Positions 10,406 through 19,700 of a stretch of DNA of 48,457 bases are shown one piece after another. Source of the DNA: Clostridiales bacterium (GTDB taxonomy: Bacteria > Bacillota > Clostridia > Lachnospirales > Lachnospiraceae); assembly GCA_020859995.1 (NCBI GenBank), contig JAJBVE010000205.1, positions 1-48,457 on the forward strand. The letters run 5' to 3'. A model generated the notes under the pieces. It did no database searches. It had not been told where the DNA came from and saw nothing but the letters and a program-made list of their open reading frames with translations. The stretch's first letter is position 1. Each line of letters starts with the position of its first letter. The position numbers and the translations under genes are program-made.

Positions 10406-10744
10406 TTATAAGCCCTCGCTTTCTGCGGCATCTTCCATGCCGCCATCTGTATGCACAGGTTCGCCGGCATCCGCTTCACTTCCATCCGGATATTCCGCGC
10501 CGCCCTCCATATGCATATTGCCATCGGCATCCGACACAAAGCGCACACTCCCGTCCTGAATGCCGTCCATCAGGGAAATCATATCCGCGCCAGACATCTG
10601 CATGGAGCGTATGGCCTTGATGATTTCCTGATCCTCCAACTGTTTCCTCTGCTGTTTTAAATTTCTTAGCTGTTCCTGCCACTCGGAAATCTTTTTCTCT
10701 GTCCTGCCGATTTCCTCAATGACCCGCTTTAACTTTGCGTTCAT
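10406..10744 (-). CDS. DUF4315 family coiled-coil protein
   Basis: A 112-residue protein whose first 50 residues form a charged coiled coil (KLKRVIEEIGRTEKKISEWQ, followed by LRNLKQQRKQLEDQEI), then a short conserved region (MQMSGADMISLM) and an acidic, methionine/glycine-rich tail. This is the typical DUF4315 layout, seen next to DUF4366 in clostridial conjugative elements. Function is unknown. It lies between the NlpC/P60 hydrolase gene and the DUF4366 gene and is almost fused to the latter. Confidence 0.85.
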   Translation of the reverse strand: MNAKLKRVIEEIGRTEKKISEWQEQLRNLKQQRKQLEDQEIIKAIRSMQMSGADMISLMDGIQDGSVRFVSDADGNMHMEGGAEYPDGSEADAGEPVHTDGGMEDAAESEGL

Positions 10745-10787
10745 TCAAATTCCTTTCCCCGGCATATAAAAATGCCGGTATGATTTT

Positions 10788-13277
10788 TTATGGTAATCTC
10801 CCATAACAGTACAAATGGGATGTCCAGTACGTAGAGTTGAGCGATGTATACTGAATCGGGTTCCCGCAGTGAATCATCATGCCGTCGCCCACATAAATAC
10901 CCACATGGCTGATACCGGATGTATTGTAGGTTCCGGTGAAAAATACCAGGTCTCCCGGCTGTGCTTCACTTGCCGATACAGGCGTACAAATGCCGTACAG
11001 CCCATCTGCTGTCAGCCTGCCCACGCTCCATCCGTTGCCGCAGTTATTGATGACCCAGCTTACGAATCCCGAACAGTCAAACCCGGTTGACGGGGATGAA
11101 CCGCCCCAGACATAAGCATAGCCAAGATATTTCTCCGCTTCGGTTATCATATTGGCAAACCTTGTGTCTGAAAGTGCCTCCGGTGCAACTTCATAGGTCA
11201 GCCCGTTTGTCCCATAGGAAGAAATGCTGCTCACATCAAAGAGATCTTCCCGGTTTCCATAAGTCATGTTATACAAATCATACATCTCAATTTCTCCCGC
11301 ACTCATGCGGCTCCGAAGGACCGCATCCAGCCCATTGTTGGTCAGCGTGACGTTCAGCATGGTAACTGTCGTCGTGGTAGTAACCTCCACCGACTCCTGC
11401 CCGTTGCTGTCCGCGATATAAGCCTCCCACGTCTGGTGTCCATGCGCGCTTGCCGCTTCGTGGCTGTCATAATAAACATCAAAATCCACGCCATACCGCG
11501 CAAAGTTCCCGGTATCTTCTACCACATACTCCACGCCGTTCATCACAATCCGTGTTCCAATCGGGACAATCGGATTGCTCGCATCCACCGCGATGGTATG
11601 CTCCGCTGTCGGATAAGCACCGCTTGCCGTCGCTCCGCCTGCCCACTGCCCGCAGCAGATGGAACAGTTACAATAACCGCTCGTCACGACCTGCCCCAGC
11701 GATTCACCGACACTGACCGTCCTCGTTTCAGTCGTTGTCTCCGTCTGTGCATCCACCACAAGGCTGTACTGCTCCCGGAAGATTTCTTCCAGTTCCCCGC
11801 TTACCTGCTCGTAGGTAAACTCCCCGTACCGCGCTGAAAAATAAGAGATCAGCTGATAGGGATTGTGGGAGATTTCATCAATCTGATAGTTATATTCGTC
11901 ATAGCCGGGATGGGTGGATTCCATATTGTTGATCTGCGTGTTAAGCGCCACTTCCAAAGCCGCATACGCATCCTCCACAGCATAGATTTCCTCATCGGTG
12001 CTTGGATAGGTTGTGGAAATGATGGTTGTCCCCACGCCGGAAAGCGCCGCCGAACAGCTTCCAAGCGATACCATCACAATCACAAACAAAAGCCCCAGAA
12101 TCGCCAGAGGAAGCATAAGCCCCTTATTTTTCCCAAAGAACGTCTGCGCGGCACGTTTTACTTTCTGTGTGCCTCCGGCTGCTGCCTGCGCTGTTTTCTC
12201 CCCGGCCACGGCTCCCGCTGTCCCGCTTTTTGCCGCTCGGTAAGCAGCTTTCTGGTATTCACGTTTCAGGCGCATTTTCTGCACGGTATGCCGCTTTTTC
12301 GCAGCTGCAGCAGAAGCATCCTGTGCGCCCTGCACACTGCCCGCTGTGGCGGACGCACCCTCTGCCAAATCCAGACTGCTTTCACGCAGGCGGCTCTGCC
12401 TGCTGTTCTGACGAATCTTTGCCTGACGGACAGCAGAGGAAACAGACGATTCCGCAAGCAGCTCCGCCCGATGTGCGCTCTTTACCGCAGCGTTTTCTTC
12501 CTCTGTCTGGTATACTTTTGCATGTACCGCAACAGCCCCGGTTCCCGATACAGCTGCCGCACCACGGCTCACCACTCTACCGGACGCACCGAGTTTCATC
12601 CCCCGCGTTTCCGTAACCTCATCCCCAAAGGACAGCCTGACCTGTTTTTTGACTGCTTTCTGCACCTGTGCATTCTTCTGTTTCCGGCTGATTTGCTCCT
12701 TCGCATCAGAGAATGCATCACTGTCGCTGTGCATTTCGGCATATAACCTTTGCTGCCGTTTCTTCTGCTGCAAACGGCTTTTCTTCCTGTCTTTCTGCAG
12801 CGCTTCATGCCGTTTTTGCAGCGCACGGCCAACCGAAGAATCCGAAGAAACATTTGCCGTGCGCATACTGCTGTCTGCAGCCTCAAGCGCCGTCTCCTGT
12901 CCTGCATCCTCTGAAAGAATATCGGAGGAAACGGCAGGAAAAGCGGCATTATCATCCTCCGGCAAATGCTCTGAATCCCGTTTCATCGGCCTGCTTTTCT
13001 TTCTCTCGGAAGATACCGCATCCTCATCCGGATGCCCTCTCGCGGATTGTGCATCCGGCAGGATTTCCCCCTCAGCTTCCGTATCCGGCTTAAGCACACG
13101 GCTTTGCTTTGTCCGTGCCGCTCCCGTATCCGCTGCATGGGAATTTCCAAACATTTCATCATCCATCTCACGGGCCGATACCGAATAATCGTCCTCCGTT
13201 AATCTGCGGCTGACACGCTCCCTCTCATCTCCGCTCACGGTTTGCTCCACAAGTCCGTCGCGTGTCATTTTCTGCAC
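10788..13277 (-). CDS. Conjugative-element cell-wall hydrolase with 3D and NlpC/P60 domains
   Basis: The 829-residue product has a long Ser/Lys/Arg/Gln-rich cytoplasmic region, one transmembrane helix near 385-410 (LMLPLAILGLLFVIVMVSL), then extracellular domains: a helical part, a 3D-type domain (SGYCNCSICCGQWAGG to about GVDFDVYYDSHEAASAHG) and a C-terminal NlpC/P60 peptidase with catalytic Cys in DCSGF and His in SHVGIYVG. It corresponds to the VirB1/Orf14-like hydrolases that open peptidoglycan for the transfer channel. The start is uncertain: the frame opens at GTG 13277 or ATG 13268, neither with a good SD, whereas ATG 13320 in another frame has a strong SD and would join this ORF after a one-base shift in the A6 run at 13281-13286. 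Confidence 0.9.
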   Translation of the reverse strand: MQKMTRDGLVEQTVSGDERERVSRRLTEDDYSVSAREMDDEMFGNSHAADTGAARTKQSRVLKPDTEAEGEILPDAQSARGHPDEDAVSSERKKSRPMKRDSEHLPEDDNAAFPAVSSDILSEDAGQETALEAADSSMRTANVSSDSSVGRALQKRHEALQKDRKKSRLQQKKRQQRLYAEMHSDSDAFSDAKEQISRKQKNAQVQKAVKKQVRLSFGDEVTETRGMKLGASGRVVSRGAAAVSGTGAVAVHAKVYQTEEENAAVKSAHRAELLAESSVSSAVRQAKIRQNSRQSRLRESSLDLAEGASATAGSVQGAQDASAAAAKKRHTVQKMRLKREYQKAAYRAAKSGTAGAVAGEKTAQAAAGGTQKVKRAAQTFFGKNKGLMLPLAILGLLFVIVMVSLGSCSAALSGVGTTIISTTYPSTDEEIYAVEDAYAALEVALNTQINNMESTHPGYDEYNYQIDEISHNPYQLISYFSARYGEFTYEQVSGELEEIFREQYSLVVDAQTETTTETRTVSVGESLGQVVTSGYCNCSICCGQWAGGATASGAYPTAEHTIAVDASNPIVPIGTRIVMNGVEYVVEDTGNFARYGVDFDVYYDSHEAASAHGHQTWEAYIADSNGQESVEVTTTTTVTMLNVTLTNNGLDAVLRSRMSAGEIEMYDLYNMTYGNREDLFDVSSISSYGTNGLTYEVAPEALSDTRFANMITEAEKYLGYAYVWGGSSPSTGFDCSGFVSWVINNCGNGWSVGRLTADGLYGICTPVSASEAQPGDLVFFTGTYNTSGISHVGIYVGDGMMIHCGNPIQYTSLNSTYWTSHLYCYGRLP

Positions 13278-13344
13278 GGATTTTTTCCGTGCCGTATATT
13301 CTTCTCCCCGGATTATCCATCACCACCTTCCTGCGGCAAAAAAA

Positions 13345-14052
13345 TCAGTCCGGGATAAAGCCCTCGGAACGCGCGTAATCCTCCCATCGGTCTAATATTT
13401 TTCCGATTTCTTCCTTTGCCTTCTGCCCGAACTCCTCCGTGATCTCCTGCAAATCCACGCCGTAATTCATGAGGTTGATCATAATATCCTGCGTATCCAC
13501 AAAATCAGCCATCATCATCAGATCATCCAGCATCGCGGAGAAAACTTCCTCTCCATTGCTGCGCTCATACCCGGAATCCGAAGATGTATCCCCGGTCAGG
13601 CACTGCATCGCGCAGCTTCCCATCGTTGCCGCTATGCGGACGCTGATTTCTGCCATCCGCTCCATATAATCCCGGCACATCTGCTCCATCTCCCCTCGCA
13701 CATGAAGATACGGGCGATGGTGTTTCCGCAGCTTATCCTCCATGCTCCACATCCCAATCAGGCTTTCCAGCATGACATAAAGGCTGTCCCTATCAGTGAC
13801 AAGCGCATCCAGATCCTGCACCCTGACTGCAGCCATCTCACAGCCCATATCTTTACAAAACAGGGTTTCCATGCCGTCAGCCAGTCTGCTGCCGTTGCGG
13901 ATATTCCCGGAAGCATCGTTTTCTTTCAGGCTCCCGCCTGCCTGGGCGATTTCTTTCTCGTATCCAAAGCCATCCGGCCACTCATTAGGAAATGCCTTTC
14001 TGCTTATCGTTTTCTCCATCGTCTTCGTCTCCATCTTTTTGTTCTCTGTCAT
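13345..14052 (-). CDS. Hypothetical conjugative-element protein
   Basis: I do not recognise a named domain in these 235 residues. The first 60 residues are polar and probably disordered; the rest looks largely helical, rich in Met, Asp and Glu (GEMEQMCRDYMERMAEISVR and MLDDLMMMADFVDTQDIMIN). No signal peptide or membrane helix is visible, so it is probably cytoplasmic. The start at ATG 14052 is supported by an SD (ACGGAGG) nine bases upstream. It sits between the VirB4 ATPase gene and the cell-wall hydrolase gene in the transfer operon, so an accessory role in conjugation is likely but unproven. Confidence 0.75.
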   Translation of the reverse strand: MTENKKMETKTMEKTISRKAFPNEWPDGFGYEKEIAQAGGSLKENDASGNIRNGSRLADGMETLFCKDMGCEMAAVRVQDLDALVTDRDSLYVMLESLIGMWSMEDKLRKHHRPYLHVRGEMEQMCRDYMERMAEISVRIAATMGSCAMQCLTGDTSSDSGYERSNGEEVFSAMLDDLMMMADFVDTQDIMINLMNYGVDLQEITEEFGQKAKEEIGKILDRWEDYARSEGFIPD

Positions 14053-14102
14053 TTAAAATCCTCCGTAAAAATAATAGGAGCGCCCGCAAAAGGCGCTCTG
14101 AT

Positions 14103-16613
14103 TTAATTTGTCTTCTCTGTTTCCCCCGGCTTCGTTGTCATCAGCGCGTAAAGCTGCAGCGACTTATCGAATCGGTCTTTAAAAGGAATGATCGTGCTTC
14201 CATAAAAAATCAGCCCCTCACCTTCATTACTGTTGGTCACATAAGAAAGCTGGTGCGGGGAGATGTTCAGCTGCTTCGCCAGAATCTGCCTGTCGCCAGA
14301 AGCCTGATTGAGCATATACACAAAATCCGAGTTCTCGAAAATGTTCTCAATCTCCCGGCTGGAGAGCAGGTCTTTCACATTCTGCGTGATACCTGTCGGG
14401 ATTCCGCCCCACTTACGGAAGCGTTTCCAGATCTCCACACTGTAAGCAGCGGTCTGTTCCTCTTTCAGCAAAAGGTGGAATTCATCAATGTAATAGCGTG
14501 TGGATTTTTTTGCCGCGCGGTTGACTGTCACACGGTTCCATACCTGATCCTGTACAATCAGCATCCCGATTTTTTTCAGCTGCTTTCCAAGCTCTTTTAT
14601 ATCGAAACAGATAAAACGGTTATCCAGCTGCACATTGGTCTGGTGGTTAAACACATTGAGCGACCCGGTGACATAGATTTCCAATGCCGTTGCGATACGC
14701 TGCGCTTCATCCTCCTTCTGCGCCCGCAGGCAATCATACAGATCACCGAGCGTCGGCATATTTCCCGGCACCGGATTTTCAAAGTATTTCCGGTACACAA
14801 TCGGCAGGCAGCGGTCAATCATGGATACCTCCACAGCTTCCAGTCCGGTTTTCCCGCCCATAATCAGCTCGCACAGAGAAAGGATAAAATCACTTTTCAG
14901 TGCCAGCGGGTTTTCATCATCCGAATAGTCCAGATTGATGTCCATCGGATTTACATAATCCCTGCTCACAGGCGAAATGCGAACAACCTGCCCGCCCATC
15001 TTGTGGACAAGCGGATAATATTCCCCTTCCGGGTCACAGATGATAATGTCGTCATTCGTGACGAGGAAAGCATTCGTCATCTCACGCTTTGCGGAGAAAG
15101 ATTTTCCGGAGCCGGGTGTTCCGAGAATCAGACCGTTCGGATTTTTCAACCGTTTCCGGTCTACCATGATCATGTTATTGGAAAGGGCATTCAGCCCGTA
15201 ATACAGCGCTTCGCCCTCCTGAAACAATTCCTGCGTCGTAAACGGCACAAAAATAGCAGTGGACGTGGTGGTCAGCGCCCGTTTAATGGGGATATGGTTC
15301 TTCCCCAACGGTAAGCTGCTCATCAGCCCCTGCTCCTGCTGATAATCCAGCCGGCGCAGCGCACAGTTGTATTTCTGCGCAATGCCCGCCGCCTGAAAAA
15401 TAATCGTATCAAGCTTCTGTCTCGACTTCGCCGTGTTCATCACAAGGACTGTTACCATGAACATCCGCTCATTCCTGCTCTGCAAATCCTCCAGCAGTTT
15501 CTTCGCTTCCCCGCCGTAGGTGGCCAGGTCAGACGGGATAATGTCCATGTCATATCCCGCACGGACCGCTTTCTTCTGTTCCTCAATCTTCATCCGGTCA
15601 ATATCCGTGATCTTCGTTTTAATCGTTTTAATCGCTTTCGCCTGATCAAGCGACTGGACATGCAGGCTTACGATCATATCGTGATCCATGTCGAGAAACT
15701 CCGCAAGCATCTTATCTGTCAGTTCCGGCGCGAGGATCTGCAGATACGAGACCGCCCCGATTGTGCGCCCCATGCGGAAATATTTCCCGTCACGAAAATC
15801 AAAGCTTGTCGGCGCAATATAATCTTTCGTCCCAAGACCGGATTCTACAATCATGCCGTAATTGAAATGAAACGGCTGCATCGTGTCACTGTTAAATGTC
15901 TCATACATGATTTTCAACCGCTCCACGCCATTCAGCGGATAGGCGGTCACGCCAAGCACCTTAAAATTGCCCAGCACATCTGCTTCGATACGTTCCAGCT
16001 TCGGTCTTGCATCCTTGATGCTGTCCGCTTCCACCCCAAACGTGATAAACTTTGATTTCACAAGGCCGTTATTGCCTTTTGCAAGCTGATTTTTCAGCAT
16101 CTGCGCGTATTCCTGCCGGATATCATCAAACGCATCGTTCTGTGACGGGATATGGATAGACTTTTCAAACTCTGCCATATCCGTATGATGGTTGATGAAC
16201 GAAAGCTGAAACTGGATCGTGCTGTCAAAATAGTTTAAAAAATCACACCAATTTTCAAAAATCGCGTTCTTATCCTCTTTCTGTGCAAGCTGGTAATTGA
16301 TGTCATAAAAGCGCACCGTCTTAGAATAAAATCGGTCATCCACACGGCAGATGCCGTCCTTCGCCATCTCTTTATAATGGATACTTTTCTGTGCGGAGAT
16401 ATTGCGGTTTTTCTTCCCTCCATTTTTCCCGGAAGCTGCCGTTTTCATCGGTACTGATTTCTTCGGCACTGTTTGCTTTTGTACCGATTTCTTTGCCGTG
16501 GCAGCATTCCTGCCCGCCGCGCCCTGCGAAGATTTTTTCGTTTTCACCGGCGGATTCGCGGCTTTGCCCCGTTTCTTTTGTTTTTTCTTCTTACTTTTGC
16601 CAAACAATGGCAT
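14103..16613 (-). CDS. VirB4-like conjugation ATPase
   Basis: An 836-residue type IV secretion ATPase. The first 80 residues are very Lys-rich, then comes the N-terminal VirB4/CagE-type domain and a C-terminal P-loop ATPase domain with Walker A ILGTPGSGKSFSAKRE near residue 505 and Walker B RYYIDEFHLLL near 700. VirB4 proteins power assembly and substrate passage through the mating channel on the cytoplasmic face. The start was placed at ATG 16613 and not further upstream because AGGAGG directly precedes it; the spacing is so short that TTG two codons on (16607) could be the real initiator. It lies downstream of the Cna-B adhesin gene and upstream of the hypothetical protein and hydrolase. 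Confidence 0.93.
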   Translation of the reverse strand: MPLFGKSKKKKQKKRGKAANPPVKTKKSSQGAAGRNAATAKKSVQKQTVPKKSVPMKTAASGKNGGKKNRNISAQKSIHYKEMAKDGICRVDDRFYSKTVRFYDINYQLAQKEDKNAIFENWCDFLNYFDSTIQFQLSFINHHTDMAEFEKSIHIPSQNDAFDDIRQEYAQMLKNQLAKGNNGLVKSKFITFGVEADSIKDARPKLERIEADVLGNFKVLGVTAYPLNGVERLKIMYETFNSDTMQPFHFNYGMIVESGLGTKDYIAPTSFDFRDGKYFRMGRTIGAVSYLQILAPELTDKMLAEFLDMDHDMIVSLHVQSLDQAKAIKTIKTKITDIDRMKIEEQKKAVRAGYDMDIIPSDLATYGGEAKKLLEDLQSRNERMFMVTVLVMNTAKSRQKLDTIIFQAAGIAQKYNCALRRLDYQQEQGLMSSLPLGKNHIPIKRALTTTSTAIFVPFTTQELFQEGEALYYGLNALSNNMIMVDRKRLKNPNGLILGTPGSGKSFSAKREMTNAFLVTNDDIIICDPEGEYYPLVHKMGGQVVRISPVSRDYVNPMDINLDYSDDENPLALKSDFILSLCELIMGGKTGLEAVEVSMIDRCLPIVYRKYFENPVPGNMPTLGDLYDCLRAQKEDEAQRIATALEIYVTGSLNVFNHQTNVQLDNRFICFDIKELGKQLKKIGMLIVQDQVWNRVTVNRAAKKSTRYYIDEFHLLLKEEQTAAYSVEIWKRFRKWGGIPTGITQNVKDLLSSREIENIFENSDFVYMLNQASGDRQILAKQLNISPHQLSYVTNSNEGEGLIFYGSTIIPFKDRFDKSLQLYALMTTKPGETEKTN

Positions 16614-16743
16614 ACCTCCTGTTCCGGGAAAGAAACAGGGGACAGCTTCTGCCATCCCCATGATTTTCTGCCCCTGATTTCTGCGATGACACAGCGGTTG
16701 CCTCTGGCCGTTCGGCAAACCGCCGTCTCATCCTGCCCATAAA

Positions 16744-19700
16744 CTACTGTAACAATTTTTTCTTCCTGCGGCTTACCACAGCACCGATTCCAACACCCGC
16801 AGCCGACAGTCCAAGCAGCGCCAGATAAAACGCTATATGGGATTCATCCCCAGTTTTCGGGCTGCTTGCCGTTTCCGTGGTTTCTCCCGGTGTCTGGTCT
16901 CCCGCTTCCGGTACATCCTCAATCTTCGTATTGGTCATGGTTGCTTTGATAATCTCACCATCCTCCGTAATCTCAAACGGGAACCGTGTCTCATCAATCG
17001 CATAACCCTCCGGCGCGTCAAATTCCTGATAGGTATAGTAGCCGTATTCCAGTCCCTCAAACACAGCTACACCGTTTTCATCGGTGTAACCCTCGACTAC
17101 CACATTTCCATCCTCGTCATAGATACGGAATCCGGCATTCGGCAGAAGCTCCCCGGTAGACACATCCGTCTTTGTCAGTTCCAGCGTCCCGGTGATCTTC
17201 TTATTTGTCATTTCGGCCTTGATGATCTGTCCATCTTCCGTAATGGAGAACGGATAGGCCGTCTCGTCAATCACATAGCCTTCCGGTGCATCATATTCGC
17301 GATAGTAATACTCTCCGTATTCCAGTTCCTCAAACGTGATCACGCCGTTCTCATCTGTCCTGCCCTGAACAACCACATTGCCGTCCGCATCGAGAATCTC
17401 CACACCGCAGTCCGGTAAAAGCTCTCCGGTGGAAACATCCGTCTTCGTCAGTTCCAGTGTCCCGGTGATCTTCTGATTCGTCATTTCCGCTTTCACAACT
17501 TCGCCGTTTTCCGTGATGGAGAACGGATATGCTGTCTCGTCGATCAGATAACCTTCCGGTGCATCATACTCGCGGTAATAATACTCACCGTATTCCAGTT
17601 CCGCGAACACAGCTTTTCCATTTTCATCGGTATAACCCTGCACAAGCACGTTGCCGTCCGCATCCAGAATCTCAAACCCACAGTTTGGAAGCGCCTCTCC
17701 GGTAGATACATCTGTCTTTGTAATCTCAAGAGAACCGACAATCTTTTCATCCGTCACCTTGATGCCAATGGTCTGCTCATCAAAAGTAATAGACACATAG
17801 AAGTTGCTCTCATTGACCGCATAGGATTCCGGCGCGGAAAGCTCACGGATGACATAATCGCCATAAGGGATATCATCAAACCGGAAATATCCTTCTTCAT
17901 CTGAAACCGCCGTCATGAGTGCATATTCCTCCGTATAATCTTCCGCATTCACACGGAACAGGCCGAATGTCGCACCCTCTAATGGTTCTTCCGCAGCATT
18001 CAGTTTCATGCCCTGGATGCTGCCCCGGACCAGTTCATTGGAAATAGCTTCGCCGTCATTTGCAGAAACCACAACCAGCGCCGCTTCCTGTCCGGCATAG
18101 CTGAAGGTAACCGGATACTCTGCATCCGAGAGGATATAATGCTGGTCTGTCGCATACTCCTGGACATAATAAGAACCAAGCGGCAGGTCGGCGTTAAACG
18201 TAAGCCTTCCATTTGCATCACAGTATTTCACTTCAATCAGGCCATCTGCGGGGATAACCGTCCCATCCGCTGCGGTCAGGTCTTCTGCCGCATACAGCGC
18301 AAATGCCACGTTCTGGATTTCCCCATTATTGCCGAGATTAAAGGTCTCATCCACCTCCAGAGCTTTCTCCAGAGTGACGCTTACTTTCTGCCTTTCATTG
18401 TAGAAGGAAGCGGCTGTTTCCGTAACAGAAACTTCCTGTCCCGCATAGGTAAGCTCAACCGTGACAGGCTCACTGGCGATCACCATGCCGTAAGGCGCGG
18501 TCACTTCCGTCACGATATATTTTCCGAGATAGAGTAGATCTGTTGTCGCGGAGCCGGATTCATCCGTAGTGATGGTAGCCACCACTTCGCCAGCCGATGC
18601 ACGGAGCGTTCCGTCCAGCGTATAAATATCCTCCGCAGCCGTTACTTCATAGACAGCTCCCGACAGATTTCCCACTGTATAAACCGGGGTATAAACAACC
18701 GTATCGGTATCTGTGCTTCCATCCTTATCCAAGATCGGCAGGCCGGATTCCGTCACGCTCGAAAAACTCTCGCCGGATTTTGTCACAGTAATCGTGCCTT
18801 TCTGTGCGACATTGTATTTCTCAACGGTCACAACGGTTTCCGAACCGTCCACTGTAAAGGCTATCGGCTCACTGTCAAGTACATAGCCCTGAGCGGTCTG
18901 TACCTCCACCAATGTATAATTGCCATAGGAAAGCACTTCCGGCAGCATCAGCCATCCCTCATCATTGGTGTAAAACGTATCCAGAACCGTAGGCGTCGGA
19001 TAGGTAATCTGCTGCGTGACAAGGTTTCCGGACGCATCATAAATCTGGAAGCCAATGCCGGAAGCCGCGACAAGATTTCCTGTCTCCGCATCCCGCTTCT
19101 CCACGCAGATATAAGCGTTGATCGTTGTGTTGTTTAAGATGTAATAATAGGTCTTTCCATCTGTATCAATATACACAGAGAAATCCTTCACGAAGGCTTT
19201 TCCTTCCTCGCCTTCCACCTGATGGACAACATACACGCCATACGGCAGGTCTTTTGTCTTGGCGTATCCGTTTTCATCTGTAGTAATCAGGTCACGCTCG
19301 GTTTCCTTTGCATCCTCATAAGAGCCTGCGGATTTTAAATAAACCTCAAAGACAGCTCCCTGCTCCGGCTTTTCGATAATGCCGGATGTATTGAGAGAAT
19401 CAATCACATCCGAAGTAGCATCTGCTTCGCTTTCTGTTTCCACAGCTTCCGTCTCGTCTGTTTCCGTTTCCACTGCTTCTATCTCATCTGCTTCACTTTC
19501 CGTTTCCTCTGCATCCGTCTCGTCTGCAGCGGTTTCTGTTTCCGCAGCTTCGTCTGGTTCTTCGCTTTCGGTTTCATAAGTTACCGTTTCATCTTCCTCA
19601 TCCGTATGCTTCACGATCTGGATGCTGCCCTTTATTACATCATCGGTCACATCATTCTCTGTCGTATTCAGCTCAATCGTATAATCCTCTGCGGACGCAC

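Noticed and set aside
13992-15314. Plus-strand ORF of 440 codons
   Set aside because: It is antisense to the virB4-like gene, has the low-complexity His/Arg/Leu composition of a shadow frame, and no SD.
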